From: Cyathus striatus
Taxonomy: Eukaryota; Basidiomycota; Agaricomycetes; Agaricales; Nidulariaceae
NCBI GenBank assembly: GCA_025738555.1
Contig: JAOVFP010000003.1
Location: 6,572,001-6,636,000, forward strand
Reading direction: 5' to 3'
DNA length: 64,000 nucleotides
Below are positions 11,853 to 23,139 of this stretch, one piece after another. Positions within the stretch are counted from its first letter, which is position 1. Every line of letters begins with the position of its first letter. The notes below the pieces were generated by a model, which did no database searches, was not told where the DNA came from, and saw only the letters and a list, made by a program, of their open reading frames with translations. A program made the translations under genes and the position numbers.

Positions 11853-12990
11853 ATGCAGCTGATGCAGGTAAGATTTAACACTTCTACTCTTTCTGACCCC
11901 AATGCACTTTATATTCTGCTTTGTAGTAACATTCATACACTCTCTACATTCTGTACAGTTTCATATAGTGCTTTAGTCAATTCAGGTTATACCTATTGTT
12001 TTATGGATTCATCCATTGTACAGATACATGCTATTTCTACCTCACCTACTCCATCTATTGCTCTCAAACTCTTCAATGGCACCACCAATCATGTTATAAC
12101 CAAGTTCATTACACTCCCTGTACTATTTCTTACTGGTGAATGTATATCAGTTGAACTCTATATGGCACCTCATGATTCAGTGTGTTCTGCAGTTCTAGAA
12201 TACAATTGGCTTACCTGCTTCAATCTGTTGATTGACTGGGTATTAGGCTCATTAACATTCCAGACTCCAGTCACTTCTAAGCAACTTCTGCTCAAATCCA
12301 ATACCTCAGAACCAGGTTCCACTTCTGAGAATCCATCTCTGGTAACTTCTGATGAGTTTATGCCCACTCCTTCTAGCATTTCACTAATAAATAGTGCCAT
12401 CTTCTCACATGCATGCTGTTTAGAGGGAGTACAGACTTTCTGTATCCAGCTTGGTGCTGTCACTTCTACTGTTGCCCTCAATTCTGAAGAAGCCCTGGAT
12501 CTTTCTTCTATACTATCTGAGTATCACAAGTATACTGATGTATTTAACAAGTCCCAGGCAGATATACTTGCCCCTCACCATCCTTATAGCTTAAAAATCA
12601 ACCTAGAGGAAGGTGCATCACCTCCTGTAGATCAGATCTATTTCCTTTCCCAATTTGAGCTTTCTGCTCTTTGGTATTTCATTGATCAACATATTTGCAT
12701 CAGTTTCATCCAACCCTTGTGCTGCATGGTGCTCCCATTCTTTTCACTCACAAGAAGAACAAATCTTACCAGCTTTGTGTGGATTTCTGTGGGTTGAACA
12801 CTATTTTTAAAAAGGATCATTATTCTTTGCCACTCATTTCAGACTTGCTCAACAGTTCCCATTGCACCCATATCTATACCAAGATTGACCTGCATCTGTG
12901 TACTACCTGGTCTGCATTGCCAAGGATGATGAATGGAAAACTGCTTTCTGGACTCACTATGGATCATTTGAATGGCTAGTGATGCGCTGA
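11853..12990 (+). pseudogene. Ty3/gypsy protease-RT remnant
   Basis: One frame from 11853 encodes a decayed aspartic-protease-like region (ALVNSGYTYCFMDSS in place of a DSG start) and a linker. It ends in the RT N-terminus with YTDVFNKSQADILAPHHPY. A frameshift near 12700 continues it as APILFTHKKNKSYQLCVDF, then GLNTIFKKDHYSLPLISDLL and YTKIDL, typical of the finger/palm part of gypsy RT. It stops before the YxDD region. The strand is opposite to both larger LTR elements nearby. This is a truncated, inactive copy; the host element is not defined. Confidence 0.75.
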
Positions 12991-13439
12991 ATTTGTGATT
13001 TGTATTTAAATACTACTAATATATATTGTAATACTCAAACAATCATCACAAATTACAAGCTGTAAGTTCAAGGGAGAGATAACACAGATAATGTATAAAC
13101 TAGTATAAAGGAAGTAAACTATAGATTCTAAACCTTTCTAATATGAAATTACTTGTTTCAAATACTGTTCAGATTCATTTCTATTTCAATTTATTACACT
13201 TCTAGAGTGGAAGAAGCCTAGGATTGCAGCTATTGTTACTTACCTCATCTTTTCAGGCTCACTTTCACTGTTCCAACTTTGCAGTTGCCACATGGCAAAT
13301 TCTTTGTGCTCGTCTACTTCAAGTGCTCATGAACTGGTAAGCTGGTTCAATTTAATGTGACTTGTGTCACTGATGATTTTATGATGATTGACTTGACAGT
13401 AAACCTGATAGGTTACTTGACTGCATGGAACATGACAGC

Positions 13440-13860
13440 CAAATGCCCACCATGTGAGGATATTCTTGGAAATTTGGTAGGTGGCCTTGTACAGCAAGAG
13501 CTGTATAAATTGTATGAAATTTGATATGAAGGGTAATGTATAGCAAATGCTGTATATAATGAGAAGTGTAGTGAAAAGGATATAGTACACACTAGACCTA
13601 ATGCTATTTATAATATGTATATTGTATAGATCAATATTCAACTCACTTAGAACTTGATCTATGATCTGATTCTGCTTCTGTTACTAATACTATTGCTTTA
13701 ACTGTGACTGTGACTGTGACTGTTACTGTGACTGTAACTCTGATACTATTTCTGATACTGACTGGACTGTACTGATACTAATACTGTTGTTGTTACTGTT
13801 ACTGGCTGTGCTGTACTGATAAAACTGTGCTCATAATACTAGCTAACTACCTGTATGTGT
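13440..13860 (-). repeat. Decayed LTR fragment related to 8431-8999
   Basis: The blocks GGATATTCTTGG, CTTGTACAGCAA..GCTGTAT, TGTATAGATCAAT and GATTCTGCTTCTGTTACT occur in the same order and spacing as at 8520-8760, with scattered substitutions. A GACTGT microsatellite (about 13700-13740) matches the one in that LTR. About 400 bp are recognisable. No coding partner is attached. Confidence 0.65.
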
Positions 13861-13869
13861 CACTCCCAC

Positions 13870-14140
13870 ACATGTCTCAACTAACACTCAACTGACTCTC
13901 ACCTGACTCTCACTTGACTCTCAACTAAATCTCAGAAGTCAGGTTAGACTCTTATCTGACTATCATTTGACGCCCAACTAAATCTCAACTGAGTCTCAAG
14001 AGTCAACTGAGAGTCTTATTAGAGTCAGTTGAGAGTCAGTTGAGAGTTGGTTAATATTTTCTGAACTAGTATTGAGATTCTTACCTGACTCTCATCTGAC
14101 TCTAACCTAACTCTCACTCTACTCTCACCTTACTCTCATC
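13870..14140. repeat. ACTCTCA-type minisatellite in both orientations
   Basis: Short units around GACTCTCACCT and CAACTGACTCTCA repeat at 13870-13970. They then appear reversed (GAGTCAGTTGAGAGTCAGTT, about 14020-14050) and return to the first orientation at 14090-14140. The array could fold on itself. No gene. Confidence 0.65.
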
Positions 14141-14877
14141 CAACCATGCCTATTAAACTATTAATTGTAAATATAAATCAGCAATAAAAGAACTTACTTG
14201 CTGAACATTAGACAGTGTTATTCAGAATGCAAACAATTAATGTAGAATTATAAAGTAGCTGAGAGAACATCTGATCACACATAAATAATTTATGTGCACA
14301 TCATTTGTAGAATTTGCATTTTGCAAAACACAGCCAAGCCCTCCCAAACTTCAAGTATAATACTGATTTTAGCTGTACTTTACCTGTACTTTACCTGATT
14401 TTTAGTGGTACTTTATACTAAGTAATTAGAACAAGTTTACTTACTTACTTATAATATATTAGAAAAAAGTAAATTAATAAATAAATGTAACCATGGCAAA
14501 TCGAACACAGGACTTCACACATAACCGGTGCCTAACAAGTGCCAACACTGCAGCTTTACTGTTATGCCAAACAGGTGTTATTAACTAGGTGAACTGATGC
14601 TCTATAGCCATTGTCAAACATCTATCTCACATGCTGCACACACTGCCACAACTGCCAGCATGCTTCTGTCGCATTATCATCATTGCCAACAATGTACAAT
14701 TTCCTCTTCCCTCCCTCCTCTCACTGCCACCCACATCCTTTGTCTTGCAAATGATGAGTGCTGTATTGTTCCCTCTCCTTCTCTTCCACCTTCACCTCTC
14801 CCTCCTCCTCCTCCACCTCTTTCCAGCAAGTGAAGAGCACAGCCATCTGGCTTCACTTCTCCTTTTGACAGTCCTTA
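14141..14877. other. Dispersed-repeat fragment and non-coding DNA
   Basis: 14205-14340 resembles the 300-bp units at 20500-21790: TTCAGAATGCAAACAAT, GCTGAGAGAACAT and a CACATCATTTGTAGAAT block in the same order. The rest is AT-rich, followed by CT-rich DNA leading into the minisatellite at 14878. The open frames in it are low-complexity Pro/Leu/Ser runs and are not supported as genes. Confidence 0.5.
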
Positions 14878-16950
14878 CCCTTGTCTGCAAGTGACAAGGG
14901 TGAGTGTCTCCTTCTGGCTCCCTCTCCCTCACTCTCATCTGCAAGTAATGAGGAGGTGTGCCTTCCCCTCTCATTTTCACTCACCCTTGTCTCGCAAGTG
15001 ATGAGGGCAGGTGTCTCCTCCTGGTCCCCTCTCCATCACTCTTGTTTGCAAGTGACAAGGGCATGCACCTTCCCCCTCTCATTTCCACTCACTGTCACGA
15101 CTGTGCCCCTAGCCTGACTTGGCGGCGGAGTATGAGAGAGTAACTGCAGAGAAGCGAGGGGTGAGTGTAAGACAAAAGCGGAGAACGATAACTCAGGAGG
15201 TAGGACTTTGGCTTCAGCTTATGTGCTGCGCCCCTGGGATTCCCGGTCCTGGATTTCGGAGTAAGGGCAAGCCCTTTGGAGAAGACGAGAGACGGAAGAC
15301 GAGAGTTGTAACTCAAGTCAGTCGAAAGGGTGAGGACGTAGTTCAATACGAAACTAAAGACTAAGTACAAATTGAGTACTACTTAAATACTAGAGACTCG
15401 GAGTAAGTAAAGGCCGCTGGCCAAGGCCAGCGGAGAAGTACGGTCAGGGTAGGCATACGTAGAATGAAGACTATAACTAATTAAACATAATAAAATACGT
15501 CGGAGAAGTGAGCGCGTATGGCAGTGTAAAGTAAAACAGATAGTGGCGCACTTAAGAATGATAAGTGACTCACTATGAGATGTATACTACATTACTGAGG
15601 GGATAGCTCAGTAGAACGGAAGAAAGGAAATGAGAGTAATCTATGTACAGTAATCAATAAGTAATATTAAGAGCGTAATCAAAGTCCGGAGTAAACAATG
15701 GGAAAGGCGGAGTAAGAGCATAAGGGTCCGGAGGTAGGCAATGCGGGATATGACACTCACCCTTATCTCAGAAGTGACAAGGGCAGATGTCTCTTCCTGG
15801 CCCCTCTCCCTTGCCTTTGTCTGCAAGTGATGAGGGCACGTGCTTTCCCCCTCCACTCCCACTCACCCTCATTTCACAAGTAATGAGGTTACATGTCTTC
15901 CCCTTCCATTCCCACTTGCCCTTGTCTCAGAAGTAACAAGGGTGAGTATCTCTTCCTGGTCCCTCTCCCTCGCCCTTGTCTGCAAGTGACAAGAGTGTGT
16001 GCCTTCCTCCATCTCTGCCTCCTCTACCCTTGGCTCTCATCTTGCAAGTGACAAGGGCATGTGTCTTTCCCCATCCCACCCTTGTCTTGCAAGTGATGAG
16101 GATGCTGCCTTCCCCTGGTCTTCCCTCATCTCCCTCTCTTCCACCCTTATCTCGCAAGTGACAAGGGCATGTGCCTTCCCCCATCTCCCTCTCCTTCATC
16201 CTCATCTTGCAAGTGATGAGGGTAATTCAATTCTTCCCCTCTCCCTCCCTCCCCCTCTCCCTCACCCTTGCCCTCACCCTTGTCTCACAAGTGACAAGGA
16301 CGATTCACATCTCCCTTCTTGCCCTGCCCTGAACCCTCACCCTGTCCTTCACCCTTGCCCTCATCTCACAAGTGACAAGGACACTGTCTTCCTCCATCCC
16401 CCTCTCCACCACCCTTGTCTTGCAACTGATGAGGGTGCTGCCTTCTCTTTCCCCCTCTCCCTTGCCCTTGTCTTGCAACTGACGAGAGTGCTGCCTTCTC
16501 CTTCCCCCTCTCCCTTGCCCTCGTCTCACAACTGACGAGGGTGCTGCCTTCCCCTTCCCTCTCTCCTATGCCCTCGTCTTGCAAGTGATGAGGGCATGTA
16601 CTTTCCTCCATCTCCATCTCCATCTCCTCCACCCCTCCTATGCCCTCATCTTGCAAGTGATGAGGATGTGTGCTGTCTCTCCACCTTCATCTCACAAGTG
16701 ATGAGGGTGTGTGCCTTTCCACCTGGCCCCTTGTCCTTGCCCTTGTCTCACAAGTGACAAGGGTGGTTCACTTCTCCCCTCACCCTCGCCCTTGCCTTCT
16801 CCCTCCTCCCTCACCATTGCCCTCATCTTGCAAGTAATGAGGGCACTCTCACACTATTTTATGAGAGATCAATTAGGCATTCCACTATTGGAATGCCTTA
16901 TCAATTTCTCTTCTCATATTATCTTGCCCTTGTCTTGCAAGTGATGAGGG
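14878..16950. repeat. Palindromic minisatellite, about 24 hairpin units
   Basis: A core of the type CCCTYRTCTTGCAAGTGAYRAGGG recurs about every 50-80 bp, separated by CT-rich spacers of variable length. The two arms (CCCTTGTC/GACAAGGG, CCCTCATC/GATGAGGG, CCCTCGTC/GACGAGGG) pair with each other around a CTTGCAAGT-like centre. Roughly half the units have matched arms; the others mix arm types. A solo LTR (15093-15755) interrupts the array. Two more units in the other orientation lie near 38080 and 38145. Confidence 0.85.
15093..15755 (-). mobile_element. Solo LTR, 663 bp, with CTCAC target duplication
   Basis: Plus strand starts TGTCACGACTGTGCCCC and ends GGATATGACA, flanked on both sides by CTCAC (15088-15092 and 15756-15760), a 5-bp target duplication. 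By comparison with the LTR at 10519, which has a plus-strand polypurine tract, its sense orientation is minus. CpG sites and repeated CGGAGTA words are well preserved. It is inserted in the palindromic minisatellite. Confidence 0.85.
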
Positions 16951-17190
16951 TGCTCGTATTTTCAACTTCATGTACAATTATTTGCTTTCAACAGCTGAAT
17001 GTTTCTGCTACTCTTCATTTTATATAGAGTTGAAATGCTTCAACAGTATTTTCAACTTCATGTATATACAATTATTTGCTTTCAGTAGCTGAATGTTTCT
17101 GCTACTCTTTATTTTATATAGAGTTGAAATACTTCAACAGTATTTTTAACTTCATGTATGTACAACTATTGGCTTTCAACAGCTATATGC
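16949..17190. repeat. Tandem repeat, about 92 bp x 2.5
   Basis: The segment starting GTATTTTCAACTTCATGTA and containing CAGCTGAATGTTTCTGCTAC and TATATAGAGTTGAAAT occurs twice in full and once in part, with few changes. Confidence 0.7.
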
Positions 17191-17429
17191 TGGCTATAAA
17201 TTTTGTTGTGATTCTGTGAATTGTGAGAACAATTTTCTAATGAAACTTTCTATTTTTTATAGCTCAACTTACCTGCTTTATTTTAAAATATGGACAATAT
17301 ATGTTTTATTGTTCTTTATACTTCAAGTAAATGCAGTTCAATCTGAAGATCCATTTCCAAATATTCTATTCAAGCTGTTTGCTGAATAACACTGATATTC
17401 TTAACCTCCATGCATGAGCAAAACATTTT

Positions 17430-18515
17430 ATACATGAAGATGAATATTCTGTAACTGCTAATAAATGGATTAAAGCACTTGCTACTGCTATACAAAGTCA
17501 CTTAGATGCAAAAATTAACTCTGCAGAAATGAAGGATACACAGCTATTTAATTCATATGAAAGGCCAGAAATTTTAGAGTCATCAAAAATATCTGTAATT
17601 TCTAAAAAGCTAGATAGATTGTTGTCTATATTGGACTTAGACCCTTATGAAAGAAAAGGAGAAAATTTACAACCTTTGAAACCTGTTTCTACTAGTGAAA
17701 TTGAGCTAGTACTGCTTATTGGTCCTGCTTGCATCACATGTTCAACACCTGAAAAAGCTTGTATTGGAAGAGCATTGCATATCAATACTCATCAATGTGA
17801 TAGAACTAAAGTTACACTTATAAAGGGAATTAAACTATATGAAAATGCTCAGATTGTATCTGAATTTTGCACAAAATGTGAAGCTATATATTATGCAGAT
17901 CATAAAAGTCTTGCCACTCCTTCCAACTCTGAAGCTTCACAATGTAATCCAGATGTTAGTCCTAAAGATTGCATAATTTTCAATAAAGCAAAATATATTA
18001 AAATTGGAAAAAGTATCTGGACTGATAGATTGTTTACAACTATAGTTGTCAATTCTGTATATCATTTTCATGCATCAACTGCTGCATATACAGAGTTCTG
18101 AAATTATACATTTTCAAAAGGTGATGAAAATGAATACTCACCTATTTCAAGACAGCAAATATGAAAAGCCTTCATACATAAAACAACTGGACAGATATCT
18201 GTTTCAATGAATAAAACTCTAGTGATGCCAGACAATTTATTAATACAGTAAATAGCTAAAGAGGCATATTTGAAGTTGGGACAAGAGGGTATTATTGAAG
18301 ATGCTTTGAACTATTCATGTAAAGAATGCACACATGAATATAAAGCAACAGCTAATCATATTAATGCTGATGACAATGCTGTAGTAGTTGAAATAGATGA
18401 AAATTGCACTGTACCAATATTACAAGAAGATGCTGAAAATACAGAATATGCAGATATGGATGATAATGCAATAGAAACAGATCTTGTTTCAGAACCAAAA
18501 GTTAAAATGATAGTG
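17430..18515 (+). pseudogene. KDZ transposon remnant, part 1 (CxC5-like region)
   Basis: The frame encodes a KWIKALATAIQSHLDAKI-type helical start, then a cysteine cluster: LIGPACITCSTPEKACIG followed about 50 residues on by FCTKCEAIYYADH, then a block ending VVNSVYHFHASTAAYTEF. This matches, from memory, the CxC5-like cluster that accompanies KDZ (Kyakuja-Dileera-Zisupton) transposases. TGA stops at 18099-18101 and 18162-18164 sit where the family has Trp, and a TAA lies near 18249. A CKECTHEY pair follows at about 18320. At 18520 the frame is cut by a solo LTR and resumes at 19130. It is inactive. Confidence 0.7.
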
Positions 18516-18520
18516 GTTGA

Positions 18521-19129
18521 TGTCACGTCCTGTTCTTTTCCACTAGGGACTAGAACCTCGGAGTAGATAGTCTAATAGCGGAGTAACTTGTACAACGTTA
18601 GTAGGGTGTGTGGAGATGATGAACAAGTACGGGAGTAGTGGAACATTGGCTTCAACTTGTGTGTTGCGCCCCTTGGACTTCCAGTTCCGTATTTAGAACA
18701 AAGCGGAGTAAGTGACAAAATAGCGGAGTTGGCTCAAGGCCCAAGTAGGAGAAGGGTGTAAACGTAGTTGATTTGAAACTGAAGTCTATCTACATTACAG
18801 GAGTAGTTTATATAGTAAACTACTTTGTCCGAATGCGTACGGAGTAATGCTCATGGGTATGTGGCATCCTAGGGTTAAGTAAACTCCATGAAATGTAGAA
18901 CATGGTAAACTAGTAGTACGCCTCTAGATTATAGTCATAGGAGAAATGGCCGTGGCCGGAGAATGAGGTAGTAATATTAAAGGGAAGGAACAAGTAAACA
19001 GTTACAAGTAAACATTAGTAAGGAAGAGTTCGATATATAACAAGTATACATAGTTCGGAGGAAACGTACTAAAAGCGGAGTAAACCCGGAGTTGACTCCA
19101 ATGGTACAGGGATTGTCATGGATATGACA
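18521..19129 (+). mobile_element. Solo LTR, 609 bp, GTTGA target duplication, inside KDZ gene
   Basis: Starts TGTCACGTCC, ends GGATATGACA, and is flanked by GTTGA at 18516-18520 and 19130-19134. Removing the LTR and one GTTGA rejoins the KDZ reading frame, so this is a clean insertion followed by LTR-LTR recombination. CpG content is high and CGGAGTA-like words recur about eight times. A truncated relative lies at 53250-53341. Confidence 0.85.
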
Positions 19130-19880
19130 GTTGATGGCATTGTTATGGAGCTAAATCACTGTGCCTATCAGAATTGTTCTGAAAAATTGGAAAATGCATG
19201 AACAGAAGTATTTTGTCTAAGACATGAAAGTCAACATGAAGGACTATGCCAAATGAAAAGGTGTTATAATATTAAAGAACAAAATTCTCAAACATGTGTA
19301 AACCACAGACAAAACTGATATAATCATGTTATTAGATTTGGATGACAATCTGTACTTGGCATTCAAAGACTTATCTGAAGAACTGAAGAAGAAGGTGCAC
19401 CTGAAAAATGTATATCCAATGCAAGAAACTAGACCAAGCTATGTATGCATTGATAAAGCATGTGTAGTCCTGAAATTTTTAATCAACCCCCATAATTGGA
19501 ATATTTGGAAAGCCTCTACAAGATTTGTTGTAGACTCTTATCACTATATTAATCACAGAGTGTCAGATTACCTATGTTGCACTTACTGCAATCCTAGTCC
19601 TTTGAATGGATTAGCACTAAATCTAGTTGTTGTTGAGAGAGATATAGAGGGTAATGAGCATTATAAACAAGCATTTAATACTCAGGTATGTTTAATATAG
19701 TCTCATTTGCAATTTATAACTATTTTTCATATAGGCATGTGAGCAACTAAATGCTTGGTTAGAGGGCTTTCAAAGTATACTTAATAGGATGACTGTGGAT
19801 AACTTCAACTGGACATTGCATGCAATGCTTTTTATTCATACCTAAAGAGTTATTCAAAAACAAATCAAAAAACAAAATCA
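19130..19880 (+). pseudogene. KDZ transposon remnant, part 2 (CxC6-like region and KDZ domain)
   Basis: Right after the LTR the frame reads VDGIVMELNHCAYQNCSEKL, then, across a TGA at 19199-19201, VFCLRHESQHEGLCQMKRC and ..TCVNHRQN, a Cys/His series typical of the CxC6-like cluster. From 19326 it continues with CIDKACVVLK and FVVDSYHYINHRVSDYLC, then NPSPLNG and VVERDIEGNEHYKQAFNTQ. A short intron (about 19686-19734) leads to ACEQLNAWLEGFQSILNRM and NFNWTLHAMLF. This is the C-terminal domain of KDZ-type transposases. The gene fades by 19880 into stops. Confidence 0.7.
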
Positions 19881-20087
19881 ACAAATACAAATACAGTCGA
19901 TGAGGATGGAATTGAGGAAGATGGAGTTGAAATTAATAGAGTTGATTAGGTTGCATGTATGCTAATATAAAGATCTGTTAAAATAAATATATCAATTTAG
20001 TATTAAAATTTGCAATTTCCTCCTTTCAGCAAACTAAGAATCTCACAGTCACAACAGCATCTGCCTGCATTTTTTGTACAGTTATAA

Positions 20088-20500
20088 GTTGATATAAAGT
20101 CCAGGTAGAGTCCAGGTAGAATCCAGATAGAGTACAGGTAATGAACATGTATCACATTAGCATGAAGTAGATATAAAGTCCAGGTAGAGTCCAGGTAATG
20201 AACATGTATCACATTAGCATGAAGTTGATATAAAGTCCAAGTAGAGTACAGGTAAAGTACAGGTAGAGTACATGTGGAGTACAAGTAATGAACATGTATC
20301 ACATTAGCATGAAGTTGATATAAAGTCCAGGTAGTGTTCAGGTAGAGTCCAGGTGGAGTCCAGGTAGAGTACAGGTAGAGTACAAGTAAAGTTCAGAAGT
20401 CTATCTGTAGTTCAGGTAGAGTCCAGAAGTCTACCTGGAGTCCACCTGGAAATCACATGTAGTCCAGGTAGACTTCTGGACTCTATCTGAAGTCCACCTG
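20088..20500. repeat. GTCCAGGTAGA minisatellite
   Basis: 10-mer-like units around AGTCCAGGTAG repeat many times, in a higher-order pattern with ATGAACATGTATCACATTAGCATGAAGT recurring about every 75-110 bp. At its right end the array inverts: AGTCCAGAAGTCTACCTGGA (20420-20439) is the exact reverse complement of 20463-20482. Confidence 0.8.
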
Positions 20501-21790
20501 ATTTCATGGGGGACCTCAATATACTGCCTCAACTCCTATAATACACTATTTAGTCTGACAAAGCACAGTAGGGGGGATTAAGTAGTGGGTATAATATATT
20601 GTTCATCAGAATGCAAATAATAGATGTAGAAATATACATTAGCTGAGGGAACATGTGATGGGACCCAGATAATTGATGTTCACATCATTTATGGAATGTG
20701 TGTTTCATGAAATGCAGTGGACCTCTCTTGTTATTCTACACACAAAATACAACTGCTTGAAATATGTGTATTTGAAGTTTGGAAGTGTGAGAAAGCCCTA
20801 TAATAATGTTCTGGTGTACTATATATTTTTATGGTTTGTAATACTTAATTTATTGTTGTAAGGAATAGTAGAAGAGAGTATAATACATGGATATTCAAAA
20901 TGCAAATGATAAATGTAGAAATCTAAATTTGCTGAGGGAACATGTAATGGGATCTGGATAAATGATGTGAACATCATTTGTAGAATGTGTGTTTTGCAAC
21001 ATGCAACAGACCCCTCCCATTATTCTACATGCAAAGTATGGCTGCTCAGAATATATGTATCTGGTGATTAGGAGGTGTGGGAAAGTTATATAACATGATG
21101 ATGGTATATGATATATATTCAACTCCTATAATACATTATCTAGTTCAATAGGGGACTGTAGAGGGGATTATATAGTAGGTATAATATATTGTTCATCAGA
21201 ACTCAAACAATAGATACAGAAATATACACTAGCCAAGGGAACATGTGATGGGGTCCAGATAATTAATGTTCACATCATTTGTGGAATGTATGTTTCATGA
21301 AACACAGCAGACCCCTCTTGTTATTCTACACACATAATACAACTGCTCAAAATATATGTATCTGAGGTTTTGGAGGCACAAGAAAGTTCTATAATAATGT
21401 TCTTGTGTATTACATATCTTCTTGTTTTACAATACTTAATTTATTGTTGTAGAGAACAGTAGAGGAGAGTGTATAATACATCAATATTCAAAATGCAAAC
21501 AATAAATGTAGAAATCTAAATTAGCTGAGGGAACATGTAATGGGATCTGAATATCTGATGTTCACCTCATATGTGAAATGTGCATTTCGTGAAACTCAGC
21601 CAATTCCTCCCGTTATTCTACACACAAAGTACTGCCAATTGAAATATGTGTATATGGTGCTCTAAAGGTGAGGGAATGTCCTATAAATGGCATTTTAGTG
21701 TTATACATCTGGTCATATCCTATAATGCACTATTTAGTGTAATAGAATACAGTAGAGGGGATTAAATAGTAGGTATAATATATTGCTCTT
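20500..21790. repeat. About 300-bp tandem repeats, four to five copies
   Basis: Blocks TCCTATAATACACTA, TTCAAAATGCAAA..ATAAATGTAGAAAT, GCTGAGGGAACATGTAATGGG and TTATTCTACACACAAA recur in order near 20520, 20860, 21120, 21430 and 21720. Alternate copies are more alike, giving a ~600-bp higher-order period. No gene. Confidence 0.7.
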
Positions 21791-23139
21791 CAGTACTTGT
21801 AAGTGATCATAAGTGATCATTAGGTGATTTAGATGGTGTAATGGGTTAATAGTGATACTAATAGATTTATAAGTGATCATATGTGATCATTAGGTGATCT
21901 AGATAGCATAATGGATTATTAGTGGTACTAATGGATTTGTAAGTAATCATATGTGATCATATATGTCACACGCATGTCACAGATGTTACAGATGTCACAT
22001 ATATTGTATTTGTCACACTTTTACAGATGTCACATTTGTTATGAATATCACATGTATCACACATGTTTGCATATATTACACACTTTCTCATATATTACAC
22101 TTTCACATATGTCACACTTTCACAGATGTCAAAGTCACACTCTTACATATGTCACTCCCATCACATTTACTTGTATGACACTCCTATTATATAGTTATAT
22201 ATATCACATTTCCAAATTCATGTTACACCATACCTGTTACCACCATTATACTTATCACATGTCATACATCTCTTATATGTCAATATTACACCTGTTAGAT
22301 TCTTACATCTGTCACACTTTGTTTACTACTAGGCTTGTCACTGACAGGAGTGCTCCAATATTATACACCTCAATAACCCAGTCAAGACTGTCAATCTTGC
22401 CAATCAAATATATACATGTCACATATTCCAACACATCACATTTATTCACATTTTATTCACAGGTCACACATCTCCAATTTGTAATACTACAGTACAATTC
22501 TGTAACAATGAAGATTGAATAGTAGTAAGTACTGCTAAGAGGGACACAAGAAATTATATACCTCAATAATCAATCAAGAAATAAATATCTGATTGGCTAA
22601 TAGAAAGTGTGACAAAAATATAAGTGATGTGATAATAGAAGCAATAGCTGAATGGAAGATATAGATAAGGCAACATAACTAGATGCTTAAGGTTGGTTAG
22701 ACAAAATTAGAATCTAAGTAGAGTTATATCTACTATAGAATTTGATAGACTAATTAAAACATAACATTGTGATTGCCAGAAAGTAGTATTGATATAATGT
22801 GATTTTTGCCTAGTACTATGAATGTTGAATTCAACCAAACACAGGTAAATAGTGAAAGAAATATGATTCTCTTAAAGTAGTCTAGTGTCTTTATCATATA
22901 ATTTGTAATGCACATATATCTCTAAGTTAGGTGTGACTATTGACTTACATTTGACTCTGTGTGAGATATATCCAATTTTGCTTTTTACCAAGGGTGTCAT
23001 GAGAATGAAGTGTGATATATGTGACAGATGTAAGAATGTAACAGGTGTAATATTGACACATAAGGGGTGTATGACACATGATGAGTATGATGGTTGTAAT
23101 AGATATAGTGTGACATATGTGACTACATGACAGGAGTGT
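21790..23139. repeat. GTCACA-type repeat block, left part of a foldback-like region
   Basis: 21820-21960 holds AAGTGATCATATGTGATCATTAGGTG repeats, then 21960-22490 is built of ATGTCACA/ATATTACAC words. 23010-23135 is the reverse complement of 22210-22325 with scattered changes, so the block is an inverted repeat around a ~700-bp centre (22520-22930, no gene seen). The right part continues after the 13.6-kb insertion at 36738. The Cys/His/Tyr-rich frames in it only reflect the repeat. Confidence 0.65.

Noticed and set aside
14597..16656. Several Pro/Leu/Ser- or Gly/Arg-rich open frames on both strands
   Set aside because: They lie in the CT-rich palindromic minisatellite, occur on both strands in several frames and mirror the repeat unit.
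20003..20302. 99-codon minus-strand frame with repeated HVHYL-type motif
   Set aside because: A translation of the GTCCAGGTAGA minisatellite.
21953..22522. 189-codon Cys/His/Tyr-rich plus-strand frame
   Set aside because: Built of the GTCACA repeat; the apparent Cys/His periodicity follows the DNA period.
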